Shown: positions 42,814-53,139, counted from the stretch's first letter. The stretch is 64,000 nucleotides of DNA from DASPRG01 sp963796125 (GCA_963796125.1 CAWCKM010000050.1:1-64000); one strand, 5' to 3'. The notes: a model not told the origin generated them from the letters alone. Numbers and translations are program-made.

Positions 42814-44590
42814 TTAAAATAGTCCTTTTACCTTACCTGTCTTTAAATCTACATCAACACGGCGATAAGCAGGATCAGATGATGTTCCCGGCATGAGGCT
42901 GATGTTTCCTGCCACAGGGCAGATAAACCTTGCACCACCATACGTGAGAAAATCACGAATATGGAGTGTCCAGCCCTTTGGTACACCTTTGACTGTAGGG
43001 TCATGAGAAAGAGAAAGATGGGTTTTGACCATCATGGTGGCATAGTCTTTGAACTTGGGATCCTTTTCAAACCTTTCTGCTTTTGCAGTTGCTTCAGGAG
43101 AATAGCTCACACCATCTGCACCGTAAACCTCTTTTGCTATCAGTTCAACCCTCTTCCGTATTGGTGTATCAAGGTCATAAAGAAATTTAAAATTGACCTT
43201 ATCATTACATGCATCGAGAACTGCATCAGCCAGTTCAAGTGCACCTTCGCCTCCATACTGCCAGTGCTGAGAAACCGCAACACGTGCGCCCGCTGCCTCG
43301 CACATCTTCTTGGTCAATTTAACCTCTTCATCAGTATCAGTATGGAACCGGTTTATGCAGACAACAGGGTTTATCCCTGCCTTTTTAACGGTATTGATGT
43401 GATGTATGACATTTTTCATTCCATCCTCAAGCCATTTCAGATTCTCCTCAAAATATTCCTTTGGAATCGGTCTTGCCAGGTACAACAGGGAGCGCACCTG
43501 CATTCACACCATGATGCTTCAATGCCCTTATCGTAGCAGTAATAACCGATACATTCGGTATGTTTCCGGAATAACGACATTTTACATTCCAGAACTTCTC
43601 AAAACCAATATCAGCGCCAAAACCTGATTCTGTAATATGATAGTCAGATAATTTAAGGCACATCTTGTCAGCAACAACCGAGGACTGTCCAACAGCAATA
43701 TTTGCAAATGGTCCTGCATGAACAAAGCAGGGTTGTCCCTCAAGACTTTGGAGCAGATTAGGATTTATGGCATTCCGCATCCATGCAGTCATCGCACCGG
43801 CAACCTCGAGGTCTTCTGTCGTTACCGGGTTGCCCTGTTTGTCATAAGCAACGACGATTCCACCCATTCTCTTCCTGAAGTCTGCAAGATCGCTGAAGAT
43901 GGAAAGGATCGCCATGACTTCTGAGGAAACAGCTATCCCGAATTTTGAAGGCATCATGAACCCATCCATCTTGCCGCCGATTCCAATGATAATGTTCCTG
44001 AGTGCCTGTGCACAAAAATCCATGACCCATCCCATTTCAACATTCTTCGGGTCTATGTTGAGACGCTTTAGATTTCTCTTTGCAAGCTGCTCATCATTAT
44101 AGTTAAATTCGTGCTGCATCCTCGCTGTCGTTGCAACCATAGCAAGGTTATGTGCGTTCATAACGGCATTAATATCACCGGTAAGACCAAGTGAGAATTC
44201 TGTTAAGCGGAATACATTGCGAGAGTCCTCCTCCTGCGGCCGATCCCTTGATATTCATGGTTGGTCCACCGGATGGTTGGCGGATGCATGCAGTAACATT
44301 TTTATCGCGCTTTCCTATACCCTGAAGAAGGCCCATGGTGGTAGTGGACTTTCCCTCTCCAAGGGGGGTTGGTGTTATAGCTGTTACTTCGATGAACTTC
44401 CCGTCAGGCTTGTCTTTCAACCTCTCCAGGACACTGCATAAAACGAACCTTTGCAACATAATGTCCGTGGGGCAACAACTCCTCTTTTAGTATCCCCAGT
44501 TTCTCAGCTAGTTGCTGAGATGTCTTCATACGTTGTTCTGCTTCCTCTGCAATCTGCCAGTCTGCATGTTTTGGTTGGATCAAGTGGCAT
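42814..44590 (-). CDS. fhs: Formate-tetrahydrofolate ligase (three frameshifts)
   Basis: Four frame segments together encode the complete Fhs of about 590 residues. From ATG 44590: MPLDPTKHADWQIAEEA; then VTAITPTPLGEGKSTTTMGLLQGIG (ATP loop), IRQPSGGPTMNIKGSAAGGG; then MNAHNLAMVATTARMQHEFNYND; then PIPKEYFEENLKWLEDGMKNVIHHI and the end VDVDLKTGKVKGLF. Joins lie near 44450, 44168 and 43490, each needing one base removed. Fhs makes 10-formyl-THF from formate and is the second step of the methyl branch of the Wood-Ljungdahl pathway. It is next to a formate dehydrogenase, which fits this pathway. Errors in assembly are likelier than true loss. Confidence 0.88.
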
Positions 44591-44702
44591 CTCTAAAAAT
44601 CCCCCTTTCTGTTTTTTTGTAAGGCACTGTAAGGCACAAAGCGTCTAACGTACCTATATAAGAATAATCCCCTACTTTCTTACTCTATACTGTTTTATGG
44701 TC

Positions 44703-45151
44703 TTAGTAGCTTATCAATGCACTCAGGAATTTATCAGTGGTGCGTCTGAGCTTTTTGCTCATCTCAAGGGCAATCTTTTGGAGGATGTAACATGCAAGTT
44801 TTAAATCTTCTACCAGGAGTCTTTCAAACTCTTCCCGTGGAATAAGGAAGAGTTCTGAGTCTTCAACAGCAACAGCGCCTGCAACATGATGACGTTTTTC
44901 GAGGATAGACAGCTCACCGAAGAAATCTCCCGGCGTTACAACGGTAAGAGTCTGTCTCCAGCCATCAGCAGTAACCCTTGATATTTCAACCTTGCCTGAG
45001 TGAAGAAGATAAACCCCCCGCGTATCCTCTTTTTCTTTAAAAAGAGACTCCCCTTTTTTAAGGCTTACCTTTTTCACGATTTTGAGAGCTTCTCAAGGCC
45101 CTCAGTGTCAATATCACTGAATAAAGTCTGTTGTTTTAATGCCTGAATCAT
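44703..45151 (-). CDS. Cyclic nucleotide-binding domain protein (frameshifted)
   Basis: From ATG 45151 with GAGGAGGT upstream the frame reads MIQALKQQTLFSDIDTEGLEKLSKS and stops; the +1 frame continues IVKKVSLKKGESLFKEKEDTRGVYLLHSGKVEISRV and GDFFGELSILEKRHHVAGAVAVEDSELFLIPREEF. One A is missing in an A-run near 45075. The protein is a lone cNMP-binding domain of about 148 residues without an HTH. It lies between fhs and fdhA and may regulate or sense state for this cluster; the arginine that binds cAMP phosphate is not obvious. Confidence 0.7.
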
Positions 45152-45167
45152 TTTTATACCTCCTCAC

Positions 45168-47962
45168 TCATGAATTCTGTATCTGATATTTCATTAGTCT
45201 AAAGTGCTCTTCCACTTTTACTGCACATATCTTCAGCTCCGGTATTTTTGCGATAGGGTCGAGGGCAGTACTGGTAAGCACATTTGCTGCTGCCTCCCTG
45301 AAATGAAAAGGCATGAAGAGCATTCCTTTTATAGGTCTATCAGAAATGATAGCCTTGATGTCAATAGATCCCCTTCTCGACGAAACCTTCACCCATCTTA
45401 CCGTCATTGATGCCCAGTTGTTTTGCATCACTGGGATGAATTTCAATATATGCCTCAGGTGATACTTTATTTATCGCATCAATCTTTCTTGTCATTGAAC
45501 CTGTATGATACTGGAAAAGCAGCCTTCCTGTCGAGAGTAAAAATGGATATTCCTCGTCAGGTAGTTCTTCAGAAGGCCTGTATCTGACAATACTGAATGC
45601 AGCCTTTCCCCTTGGAAAACCTCCTTTGAAGAGATATTGTGTTCCGGGGTGATCAAGAGTAGGACATGGCCACTGAAGACCCTTGATATCTAATCTCTTG
45701 TATGTCATCCCTGCCAATGCTGGCCAGAGCTTCCCTGCCTCCTGAAATACCTCTTCCACAGAGTCATACCTCATCCAGTATCCGAGCCTTTTCGTAAGTT
45801 CTATAATGATCCATGAATCCTCTTTTGCCTCACCCGGCGGTTCCACTGCCTTCCTGACTCTTCTGCACCCTTCTTTCCGTATTGGTAAATGTCCCATCCT
45901 TTTCTGCAAAACAGGCTGCAGGCAGCACAACATCAGCAAGTTCTGCTGTCTCGGTCATGAAAATATCCTGAACAACAAGAAAATCTAATTTTTTCAATGC
46001 CTCAATCGTATGGTTCACATCCGGGTCGCTCAAGACAGGATTTTCTCCCATTATATACAATGCCTTTAGATCTTCCTTCCTGTTGCTGCCTTTGCCATTT
46101 CTGAGGCTGTCAGCCCTATCTTATCAGAGAGTTTGACGCCCCATGCCTTTTCATATCTTTCTTTTATTCCTGGTATATTCACCCTCTGATAACCAGGATA
46201 AAAATCAGGTAAACAACCCAAGTCACAGGCTCCCTGAACATTGTTCTGTCCTCTCAACGGATTAACCCCTGTGCTCTCCCTGCCAAGATTTCCCGTCATC
46301 ATTGCCAGGTTAGCTATGGAATAGACATTTTCTGTCCCGTGAGTATGCTGGGTAATCCCCATGGTATAGTAAATTCCAGGTCTGATTGCATTACCATAAA
46401 GAAGGGCAGCCTTGATAATGTCTTCTCTGGGAACTCCTGTAATCTTTTCCGCCAACTTCGGGCGTATATTCCTCAAGACATTCCTTGAAGGATTCAAATC
46501 CCTCTGTCCAGGATTCGATGAATTTCTTATCTATCAGACCCTTCCTTTACTATCACATGCATGATGGAATTCAGAAGGGCGACATCCGTACCTGGTTTAT
46601 GTTGAAGCCAGAGAGTAGCGAACCTCACAAGGTCAATTCTTCTTGGGTCAGCAACAATGAGTTCTGCACCTTTTCTTATAGCCTTCTTTATTTTTAAACC
46701 TATTATAGGGTGCGTTTCTGTTGTGTTTGAGCCTATAACGAAGATGACATCATGGTTTTCTATTTCAGGGATAGAGTTAGTCATAGCCCCTGATCCAAAC
46801 ACTGCAGCCAGACCGGCTAACGTTGAGCTGTGTCAGTACCGGGCACAATGGTCAACGTTGTTTGTACCGATACCGGCACGCATGCATTTCTGGAAAAGAT
46901 AATTTTCTTCATTTGTGCATCGTGCTGAAGCAAGCCCACCGATCGAGTCAGGACCATACTTCCGTTTTACTTCTTTCAGCCGCTCAGCAACGTAATCAAG
47001 TGCCTCTTCCCATGAAGCCTCCCTGAAGAGTGAGGAGTTTCTGATTTCGGATCTCCCTCTACCCCTGCGCGATCTCGAGGTGGGGAGGCTGAGGGAGGGG
47101 CTGCAACTGCTGATTGTTCTTTTGGAGCTATTCTTATAAGTGGTTTTGTGAGTCTTTCAGGACTATGAACAAATCCGTAAGCAAATCTCCCTTTTGCACA
47201 AAGCCATCCTTCATTGATTGTCTCAGGTTTTGAAGAGACCCTGATGATCTCGTTTCGCCTGACATGAAGGGTAAGGTTACACCCGCATCCGCAATAAGAG
47301 CAAACAGTGTCAATTTCTTTCAAGTTCTGTCTCCCCTTCTGACCCCACATTTTTCCTGTAAGAGCTCCTGTTGGGCATACTGCAACACATTGACCGCAGA
47401 ACTCACAGTCGAGGTCTTTTTCATAAGGAGGGGAAATTTTCGTTCTAAATCCTCTGTGGATGAAATCAATAGCGCCAACGCCTTCAACTTCATCACATAC
47501 TCGCACACATTGACCACAGAGTATGCACTTCTCCATATCTCTTTCTACGAAAGGATTGTTATCTCTCTTCTTGTATATTCTTCTCTCGCCTATAAACCGG
47601 TTTTCCTTGATCCCGTAAAAATAGGCAAGTTCCTGGAGCACGCAATCACCTGCCCTTTCGCATACCATGCAGTCATTCGGGTGATCGGAGAGGATGAGTT
47701 CAAGGGTTGTTTTCCTCATCTTTTCCAGGTTAGGGCTTGTTGTTATGACCTCCATCCCCTCATTTACAGGTGTTGTACAGGCTGTAACAGGCCTTGCCAG
47801 GCCTTTAATTTCTACGATACAAAGCCGGCACCCTCCATAAGGGGTAAGTGCAGGATGGTGACAGAGAGTCGGTATCGGGATGTCGAGTTTCCTTATGGCA
47901 TCAAGAACTGTGGAACGCTTCCTGATCGTGACCTTCTTTCCATCTATTGTTATCGTTACCAT
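45168..47962 (-). CDS. fdhA: Formate dehydrogenase, selenocysteine-type catalytic subunit (frameshifted)
   Basis: About 900 residues. N-terminal 2Fe-2S domain (CHHPALTPYGGCRLC), His/Cys cluster motif HPNDCMVCERAGDC, two 4Fe-4S motifs (CILCGQCVRVCDEV, CEFCGQCVAVCPTG) and CSYCGCGCNL before the molybdopterin domain. The catalytic motif reads DHCARY-TGA-HSSTLAGLAA, TGA at 46835-46833 at the place of selenocysteine in FdhF; a SECIS-like hairpin follows. Beyond it GIYYTMGITQHTHGTENV, ENPVLSDPDV, LLSTGRLLFQYHTGSMT and the C-terminus continue in shifted frames (near 47030, 46545, 46500, 46060, 45870, 45410). It oxidises formate or reduces CO2 with NuoF/NuoE-like subunits upstream. Confidence 0.85.
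46797..46832 (-). promoter_or_regulatory. SECIS-like hairpin for selenocysteine insertion
   Basis: Immediately after the TGA, on the minus strand, AGCC-GGTCT-GGCT forms a short stem with a GGTCT apical loop (46818-46806), the hallmark of bacterial SECIS elements such as that of E. coli fdhF. It is set about 15 bases after the TGA. A lower stem is likely but was not fully paired by eye. Confidence 0.7.
47047..47098. repeat. REP-like palindrome inside fdhA coding sequence
   Basis: CTCCCTCTACCCC...GGTGGGGAGGCTGAGGGAG forms an imperfect hairpin inside the gene. In the protein it encodes an extra low-complexity stretch (PPSASPPRDRAGVEGDPKSE) between LTKPLIRI and FREASWEEAL, where homologues have only a few residues. 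It resembles the intergenic palindromes of the window. Confidence 0.6.
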
Positions 47963-47970
47963 ATCCTGCC

Positions 47971-49749
47971 TTACGATTTCATAATTGATTTGAATTTACA
48001 TACATCAAAACATGTCCCGCATTTCACACAGATAATCGGATCGATTCTGTGAGGCATCTTTCTGGTACCCCTGATTGCATCGGCCGGGCATACTCTCTTG
48101 CATGCTCCGCATCCAGTACATATTTCTTCAAGAATGGAATAGGTGATCAGATCCCTGCATACAAGAGCAGGACATTTCTTGTCCCTGATATGTGCCTCGT
48201 ATTCATCCCTGAAGTATCTGAGGGTACTTAACACAGGGTTAGGGGCAGTCATGCCCAGTCCGCACAATGATGCTGACTTTATGTAATGGCTGAGCTCTTC
48301 AAGGGACTCTATGTCTCCATCTTTACCGTTTCCAGTTGTAATCCTCTCTAATATCTCAAGCAATCTTTTTGTCCCAATCCTGCAGGGAGTACACTTTCCG
48401 CAGGATTCTGCCTGGGTAAATTCGAGAAAAAACTTTGCCGTATTCACCATGCAGTCTGTTTCATCAAGAACAACCATACCTCCCGAACCAACAATCGATC
48501 CTGCCTGAGCAAGGGACTCAAAATCAACTTCAATATCGAGGAACTCTGCAGGAATGCAACCGCCTGATGGGCCACCTGTCTGCACCGCCTTTAAAGCTCT
48601 CCCTCCTTCAATGCCACCACCGATGTCATAGATAATGTCTCTCAATGTAATACCAAATGGCACTTCGATCAATCCTGTATTCTTAACCTTCCCTGTCAAC
48701 GCAAAGACCTTTGTGCCCTTACTGTTTTCTGTTCCGTATGAAGAAAACCATTCTGCCCCCTTGCTGATGATGTTCGGCACGTTCGCAAGGGTTTCAACAT
48801 TATTTATCACTGTAGGCCTGCCCCAAAGACCACTATCCACAGGGAAGGGAGGTCTTGCCCTTGGCATGCCACGTCGTCCTTCTATCGAGGCAATGAGTGC
48901 GGTCTCCTCACCACAAACAAAAGCTCCAGCACCCAATTTGATTTTTATATCGAAGCTGAAATCACTGTTAAAAATGTTTCTCCCGAGAAACCCCTTTTCT
49001 CTGGCCTGAGAAAGGGCTTTCTTCAATCTATAGACAGCGAGAGGATATTCAGCCCTTACGTAAACATACCCTTCTTCAGCTCCTATGGCATAAGCGCCAA
49101 TTATCATACCTTCTATAACTGAATGAGGATTGCCCTCAAGCACAGATCTGTCCATAAATGCTCCGGGGTCTCCTTCGTCAGCATTGCAGATTATGTATTT
49201 CTTGCTGGACTGTTTTCTCCTGCAGATTTCCCATTTAAGCCCAGTCGGGAAACCAGCACCACCCCTTCCCCTGAGACCAGAGTTCTTTATAACCGCTATA
49301 GTCTCCTCAGGAGTCATCGACGTAATGGCCTTCCTGAAAGGACCATAACCACCAATATCTATATAGGCTTCAATATCCTCAGGATCTACCTCCCCACATT
49401 GGGCCAAAACAACTTTTGTCTGTTTCCCGTGGAAATTGTAGAAATCATCTTCCACAACCCATTCGGAGACAGGGTTACCATTTATAATATGATCGTTAAC
49501 AATCCTTTCAACCATATCAGATTTTACATATTTGTAAGTCGTTTTCGTGCCGTCTACAATAATATCAACAAGTACGTCCCTTGCACAAAACCCTCTACAG
49601 CCAACTTTGTGTACCGAGCAAGGCTTATCAAAGGTTGCATCAATATTTACTGCAGACAGGTTCTTCCTGAATGAAGACAAAACTTCCTCTCCACCGGCTG
49701 CAATGCCACCCGTACCTGTACATACCTTAATTCTGATCTCTTTACTCAT
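47971..49749 (-). CDS. NADH-binding NuoF/HndC-like subunit of formate dehydrogenase
   Basis: A 592-residue intact protein. N-terminal thioredoxin-like 2Fe-2S domain (VCTGTGGIAAGGEEV, CSVHKVGCRGFCARDV). NuoF core with NADH site GLRGRGGAGFPTGLKWE, FMN region YIICNADEGDPGAFMDRSVLEGNPH, GAGAYVCGEETALI-type GAGAFVCGEETALIASIEG, and 4Fe-4S motif ESCGKCTPCRIGTKR. C-terminal ferredoxin with ICTGCGACKRVCPADAI and CVKCGTCFDVC. It passes electrons between NAD(P)H and the formate dehydrogenase, possibly by flavin-based bifurcation as in Hnd/FdhF complexes. It overlaps nuoE by eight bases. Confidence 0.93.
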   Translation of the reverse strand: MSKEIRIKVCTGTGGIAAGGEEVLSSFRKNLSAVNIDATFDKPCSVHKVGCRGFCARDVLVDIIVDGTKTTYKYVKSDMVERIVNDHIINGNPVSEWVVEDDFYNFHGKQTKVVLAQCGEVDPEDIEAYIDIGGYGPFRKAITSMTPEETIAVIKNSGLRGRGGAGFPTGLKWEICRRKQSSKKYIICNADEGDPGAFMDRSVLEGNPHSVIEGMIIGAYAIGAEEGYVYVRAEYPLAVYRLKKALSQAREKGFLGRNIFNSDFSFDIKIKLGAGAFVCGEETALIASIEGRRGMPRARPPFPVDSGLWGRPTVINNVETLANVPNIISKGAEWFSSYGTENSKGTKVFALTGKVKNTGLIEVPFGITLRDIIYDIGGGIEGGRALKAVQTGGPSGGCIPAEFLDIEVDFESLAQAGSIVGSGGMVVLDETDCMVNTAKFFLEFTQAESCGKCTPCRIGTKRLLEILERITTGNGKDGDIESLEELSHYIKSASLCGLGMTAPNPVLSTLRYFRDEYEAHIRDKKCPALVCRDLITYSILEEICTGCGACKRVCPADAIRGTRKMPHRIDPIICVKCGTCFDVCKFKSIMKS

Positions 49750-50206
49750 CCACTCTTAACTTCTTCACGTCCTTCATTAACTTATCGAGGGTCATCTTGC
49801 CATGTACTTCCTTATTTACTATTATGATCGGCGCTATACCGCATGCACCAACACAATTAACTTTTTCTATAGTAAACTTCAGATCATCAGATGTATCCTC
49901 ACCGGACGGGATATCGAGTTCAATGTGAAGTCTGTTTAAAAGCCTCTCCGAACCCTTCACATGGCAGGCCGTACCCCGGCAGACAGTAACGACATTCTTG
50001 CCTTTCGGTTTGAGATGAAACTGGGCATAAAATGTTGCTATTCCGAAAAATCTGCTTGCCGGGATGTCAAGTCTTTTCGAGAACCAATTGACTGCCTCCT
50101 CAGGTATGTAACCGAAAGTCTCCTCTACACTTTGAAGGATAGTTATGATGTTACCTTCATTTTTTCTGTAATCTTCCAGTATTGGTTCAAGTCTTTCTTC
50201 TATCAC
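49742..50206 (-). CDS. NuoE-like 2Fe-2S subunit
   Basis: A 154-residue protein with GTG start. Helical N-terminus (ILEDYRKNEGNIITILQSVEETFGYIPEEAVNWFSKRL) and thioredoxin-like 2Fe-2S domain with FYAQFHLKPKGKNVVTVCRGTACHVKGSERLL and VNCVGACGIAPIIIVN, giving the four cysteine ligands. First gene of the formate dehydrogenase operon. A promoter is visible 80 bases upstream. Confidence 0.93.
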   Translation of the reverse strand: MIEERLEPILEDYRKNEGNIITILQSVEETFGYIPEEAVNWFSKRLDIPASRFFGIATFYAQFHLKPKGKNVVTVCRGTACHVKGSERLLNRLHIELDIPSGEDTSDDLKFTIEKVNCVGACGIAPIIIVNKEVHGKMTLDKLMKDVKKLRVDE

Positions 50207-50288
50207 AATATCGACAAGACCTCATCGAGAAAACAATATTCTCCTTGTTTCTCATGCCAGGTTATTTTGCATATATAATTATATATTA

Positions 50289-50317
50289 AATATAGAATAA
50301 CTCCTGCTATTTTTCAA
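50289..50317 (-). promoter_or_regulatory. Candidate promoter of the nuoE-nuoF-fdhA operon
   Basis: On the minus strand TTGAAA (50317-50312) and TATATT (50294-50289) are separated by 17 bases, 83 bases before the nuoE start at 50206. It is a fair sigma-70 match. Confidence 0.5.
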
Positions 50318-50699
50318 GGGGTTATGTGCTAAAGCAACAGCAATATCGATTATCTCTGTGCCATACGATGAAGGGATAATGATTTTCGCTCAGTTCCTAA
50401 GCACATTAATTGGCTGGAAAAAACAGCCTCCACCTCAATGCACTCATTTATCTGTATTGAGAAACTGATATAACATATTTTATAATTCATTTCAATCAGA
50501 AAAAACAGAAAAAATCTACCATGCACAAGTTCACATTACTAATAAAGTTATGAGTATGAATACATCTATTACAAAATCCCTCCTAACCTCCCTGTTAGGG
50601 AGGGTACCGATCTTTTCCAAAGGGAGGGAATAAACCCCTCTTTAGGCAAAGAGGGGCAAGGGGAGATTTTTCAATAATGATGCTTTACTTAAGAACTCC
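50318..50699. other. Intergenic region with two REP-like palindromes
   Basis: The gap between the divergent nuoE and surA genes. No coding frame is supported. Two perfect palindromes lie close to surA: CCTCCCT/AGGGAGG at 50587-50603 and CCCCTCTTT/AAAGAGGGG at 50635-50656. No clear surA promoter was found. Confidence 0.6.
50587..50656. repeat. Two REP-like palindromes in tandem
   Basis: CCTCCCT-GTT-AGGGAGG (50587-50603) and CCCCTCTTT-AGGC-AAAGAGGGG (50635-50656), both perfect. Confidence 0.7.
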
Positions 50700-51644
50700 T
50701 TGGTAACAATATTAATATTAGTTTCCTTTATCTTTCCGGCTGCATCTCATGCCTCAATCCTCCTTGACCGCGTAGTTGCTGTCGTGAACAAAGAAGTCAT
50801 CACCTGGAGCGAGCTCTATAAGGCAATGGAATTCGAAGTTGCAACACAAGTCAAAAGTTTGAGTGATGAAGAACGAAAAAAACTCTTCAAGGAAAATGAA
50901 GGCTCTTTTCTTGAAACCCTTATTAATATGCGACTCCAACTGCAAGAGGCAAAAAACCTGGGAATCGATGTCAGCCAACATGAGATAACAGAGACGATAG
51001 ATACTATACAGAAGAAGTACTCCATGACACAGGCTGATTTCACTGAATCCCTTAAAAAAGAAGGTCTGAGTCTTGAGGAGTATAAGAAGCGGCTCTCTGA
51101 GCAGATCCTCATCAATAAAGTAGTCACCTACCAGATACGAAACAAGATTATTGTGTCTGATGTTGAAGTGAATAGATATATGGAGGCGAACAAAGAAGCA
51201 CCCACTGGAAGTGAAACATATAAACTAAAACAGATTTTCTTTAAAAAACCTGAGAGGGATACAGATAAAAAGACGGTCGAGGAGAAAGCAGCAGAAATCA
51301 CCAGGAGGTTGAAGGATGGAGAGGATTTCTCATCCTTAGCACGGCTATATTCAGAAGACTCTTCAGCACGATCAGACGGTGACCTTGGGTTCGTCAAAAA
51401 GGATCTTCTGGCAAAGGAGTTTGTTGATGTTCTCTCCGGCATGAATGCAGGGGATTATAGTATGCCCTTCTGGACCGACAGGGGTCTCCACATCATCAGG
51501 CTCGACGAAAAGGTCTCAGCTCAGAACCCCGATAAGGTAAAAGAAGTCGTTCGGAAGCAATTAGCAGAAGAGCATTTCTCAGAGAAATACAGGGACTGGA
51601 TTAAAGGTCTCAGAGAAAAGGCTTATATAGAAATACGGTTGTAA
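50700..51644 (+). CDS. surA: SurA-type peptidyl-prolyl isomerase
   Basis: A 314-residue periplasmic chaperone with TTG start. Signal peptide (TILILVSFIFPAASHA), SurA_N helical chaperone domain (LLDRVVAVVNKEVITWSELYKAM, LLETLINMRLQLQEAK), and one parvulin domain near residues 175-265 (YKLKQIFFKKPERD, SSLARLYSEDSSARSDGDLGFVKKDLLAKEF, GLHIIRLDEK). One instead of two parvulin domains is usual outside gammaproteobacteria. It assists outer membrane protein folding. A missed upstream start is possible since no ribosome-binding site is obvious. Confidence 0.88.
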   Translation: MVTILILVSFIFPAASHASILLDRVVAVVNKEVITWSELYKAMEFEVATQVKSLSDEERKKLFKENEGSFLETLINMRLQLQEAKNLGIDVSQHEITETIDTIQKKYSMTQADFTESLKKEGLSLEEYKKRLSEQILINKVVTYQIRNKIIVSDVEVNRYMEANKEAPTGSETYKLKQIFFKKPERDTDKKTVEEKAAEITRRLKDGEDFSSLARLYSEDSSARSDGDLGFVKKDLLAKEFVDVLSGMNAGDYSMPFWTDRGLHIIRLDEKVSAQNPDKVKEVVRKQLAEEHFSEKYRDWIKGLREKAYIEIRL

Positions 51645-51673
51645 GATTTGACACACCCAAAAGATGTAGAGAG

Positions 51674-51798
51674 CATCCCCCTTTGGCAAAGAAACGGGGG
51701 ATTTTATAACAAAGAATGTTTATCTGCAATAATGACTTAAAGGAATTTTCCTGGACATTCATAAATCTCCGCTGAACCCCTGTTTTCCAAAGCAGGGG
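51674..51798. repeat. REP-like palindromes between surA and purN
   Basis: An imperfect ATCCCCCTTT...GGGGGAT hairpin at about 51674-51700 and CCCCTG...CAGGGG at 51777-51798. No gene is seen in this 200-base gap. Confidence 0.5.
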
Positions 51799-51853
51799 TG
51801 ACATCAAGAGTTTATTTAAGCAGACCCAGGATTGTCTGAGAAACATAAGCTCT

Positions 51854-52516
51854 ATGTCAGTTTTAAAAATTGGTGTTCTTGCATCCGGGAGAGGCTCAAA
51901 CTTTCAGTCAATCATAGATGAGATAGCATCTGATCGTCTGAATGCTGAGATTGTCTTATTGATAACTGACAACCCTTCAGCTTTCGCCATCGAAAGGGCG
52001 AAAAAACATCGTATTGATTATCTGGTAGTCCTGCCAAAAGAATACCGCTCAAGGGATAATCTTTTTTCAAAGATTTCTGATGAGTTAAAAAAGAAGAACG
52101 TTGACCTCGTTGTCTTGGCAGGTTTTATGAGGATTGTAGGAAAACCCTTGATTGATGCTTTCCCAAACAAAATTATGAATATCCACCCTGCTCTCCTTCC
52201 CTCATTTCCTGGATTGCACGGTCAGAAACAGGCCATTGACTATGGTGTAAAAATCTCCGGTTGTACTGTCCATTTTGTCGATGAGGGTATGGATACAGGT
52301 CCTGTAATAATACAGGCTGCTGTTCCGGTATCCCAGAATGATACAGAAGAGACCCTTTCAGAAAAAATACTCAGATTGGAACATAAGATATACCCTGAAG
52401 CCATACGGTTATTTTCTGAGGGGAAAATTGAAGTAGAAGGTCGTAAGGTCAGGATTAAGGGATATGCTCCTTTTGATGCCCACATGATAAATCCTCTTTT
52501 AACTGAAAGATCATGA
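51854..52516 (+). CDS. purN: Phosphoribosylglycinamide formyltransferase
   Basis: A 220-residue intact GART. Motifs: IGVLASGRGSNFQSI (ribose-phosphate loop), VLAGFMRIVGKPLI, MNIHPALLPSFPGLHG (catalytic Asn/His) and VHFVDEGMDTGPVIIQAAVPV (catalytic Asp). It uses 10-formyl-THF to make FGAR in purine synthesis, so it consumes the product of Fhs at 42.8-44.6 kb. It overlaps rsmD by four bases. Confidence 0.95.
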   Translation: MSVLKIGVLASGRGSNFQSIIDEIASDRLNAEIVLLITDNPSAFAIERAKKHRIDYLVVLPKEYRSRDNLFSKISDELKKKNVDLVVLAGFMRIVGKPLIDAFPNKIMNIHPALLPSFPGLHGQKQAIDYGVKISGCTVHFVDEGMDTGPVIIQAAVPVSQNDTEETLSEKILRLEHKIYPEAIRLFSEGKIEVEGRKVRIKGYAPFDAHMINPLLTERS

Positions 52517-53139
52517 GAATCTCAGGAGGCCTTGCAAAAGGCAGAAAGGTTGAGACAAAGAGGCTTTTTTCAAAAACATCGAAAGATGAAGAACTGAGGC
52601 CGACTTCCTCCAAGGTTCGGGAGGCTCTCTTCGATATCATCAGGAACAAAATTGAGGGCGCAAGTTTTGTTGATCTCTTTGCCGGCACCGGTACCGTCGG
52701 GTTTGAATCTCTGTCAAGAGGTGCTCGCAAAGTAATCTTTGTGGAACCAAACAGACTAAGGACTAAAGCAATAAAGGAAACAGGTGTCCAATTCGGCTTT
52801 CATGAACAAGTAACCATTTTTGAGGGAACAGCAGAGGGATTCCTGAAAAAGGCCTCAGCAGAAAAGAAAATGTTTGATATCTTTTTTGTCGATCCGCCCT
52901 ATTTTTCAGAAGAAATAATGAGAATCCTTCCCATGGTTGCTGAAAAAGGACTTTTAAACACTGGTGGGATAGTAGTCGTGGAACACTTCGTTAAGAAAAA
53001 GTTGCCTGAATTGGTGGGTAAATTGAAGATGATCAGAAATTATCGATATGGAGACACCATGTTAACGATTTACAAAAAAGAATCCGAAAAGATCGGAGGA
53101 TCAGGTGAAGAAAATTGCCGTTTATCCGGGGACATTTGA
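52513..53139 (+). CDS. rsmD: 16S rRNA (guanine(966)-N2)-methyltransferase
   Basis: A 208-residue SAM-dependent methyltransferase: MRISGGLAKGRKVETKRLF and ELRPTSSKVREALFDII at the N-terminus, FVDLFAGTGTVGFESLSRGA (SAM site) and catalytic DPPYF. It modifies G966 of 16S rRNA. It overlaps both purN (ATGA) and coaD (35 bases), the frequent rsmD-coaD pairing. Confidence 0.93.
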   Translation: MRISGGLAKGRKVETKRLFSKTSKDEELRPTSSKVREALFDIIRNKIEGASFVDLFAGTGTVGFESLSRGARKVIFVEPNRLRTKAIKETGVQFGFHEQVTIFEGTAEGFLKKASAEKKMFDIFFVDPPYFSEEIMRILPMVAEKGLLNTGGIVVVEHFVKKKLPELVGKLKMIRNYRYGDTMLTIYKKESEKIGGSGEENCRLSGDI

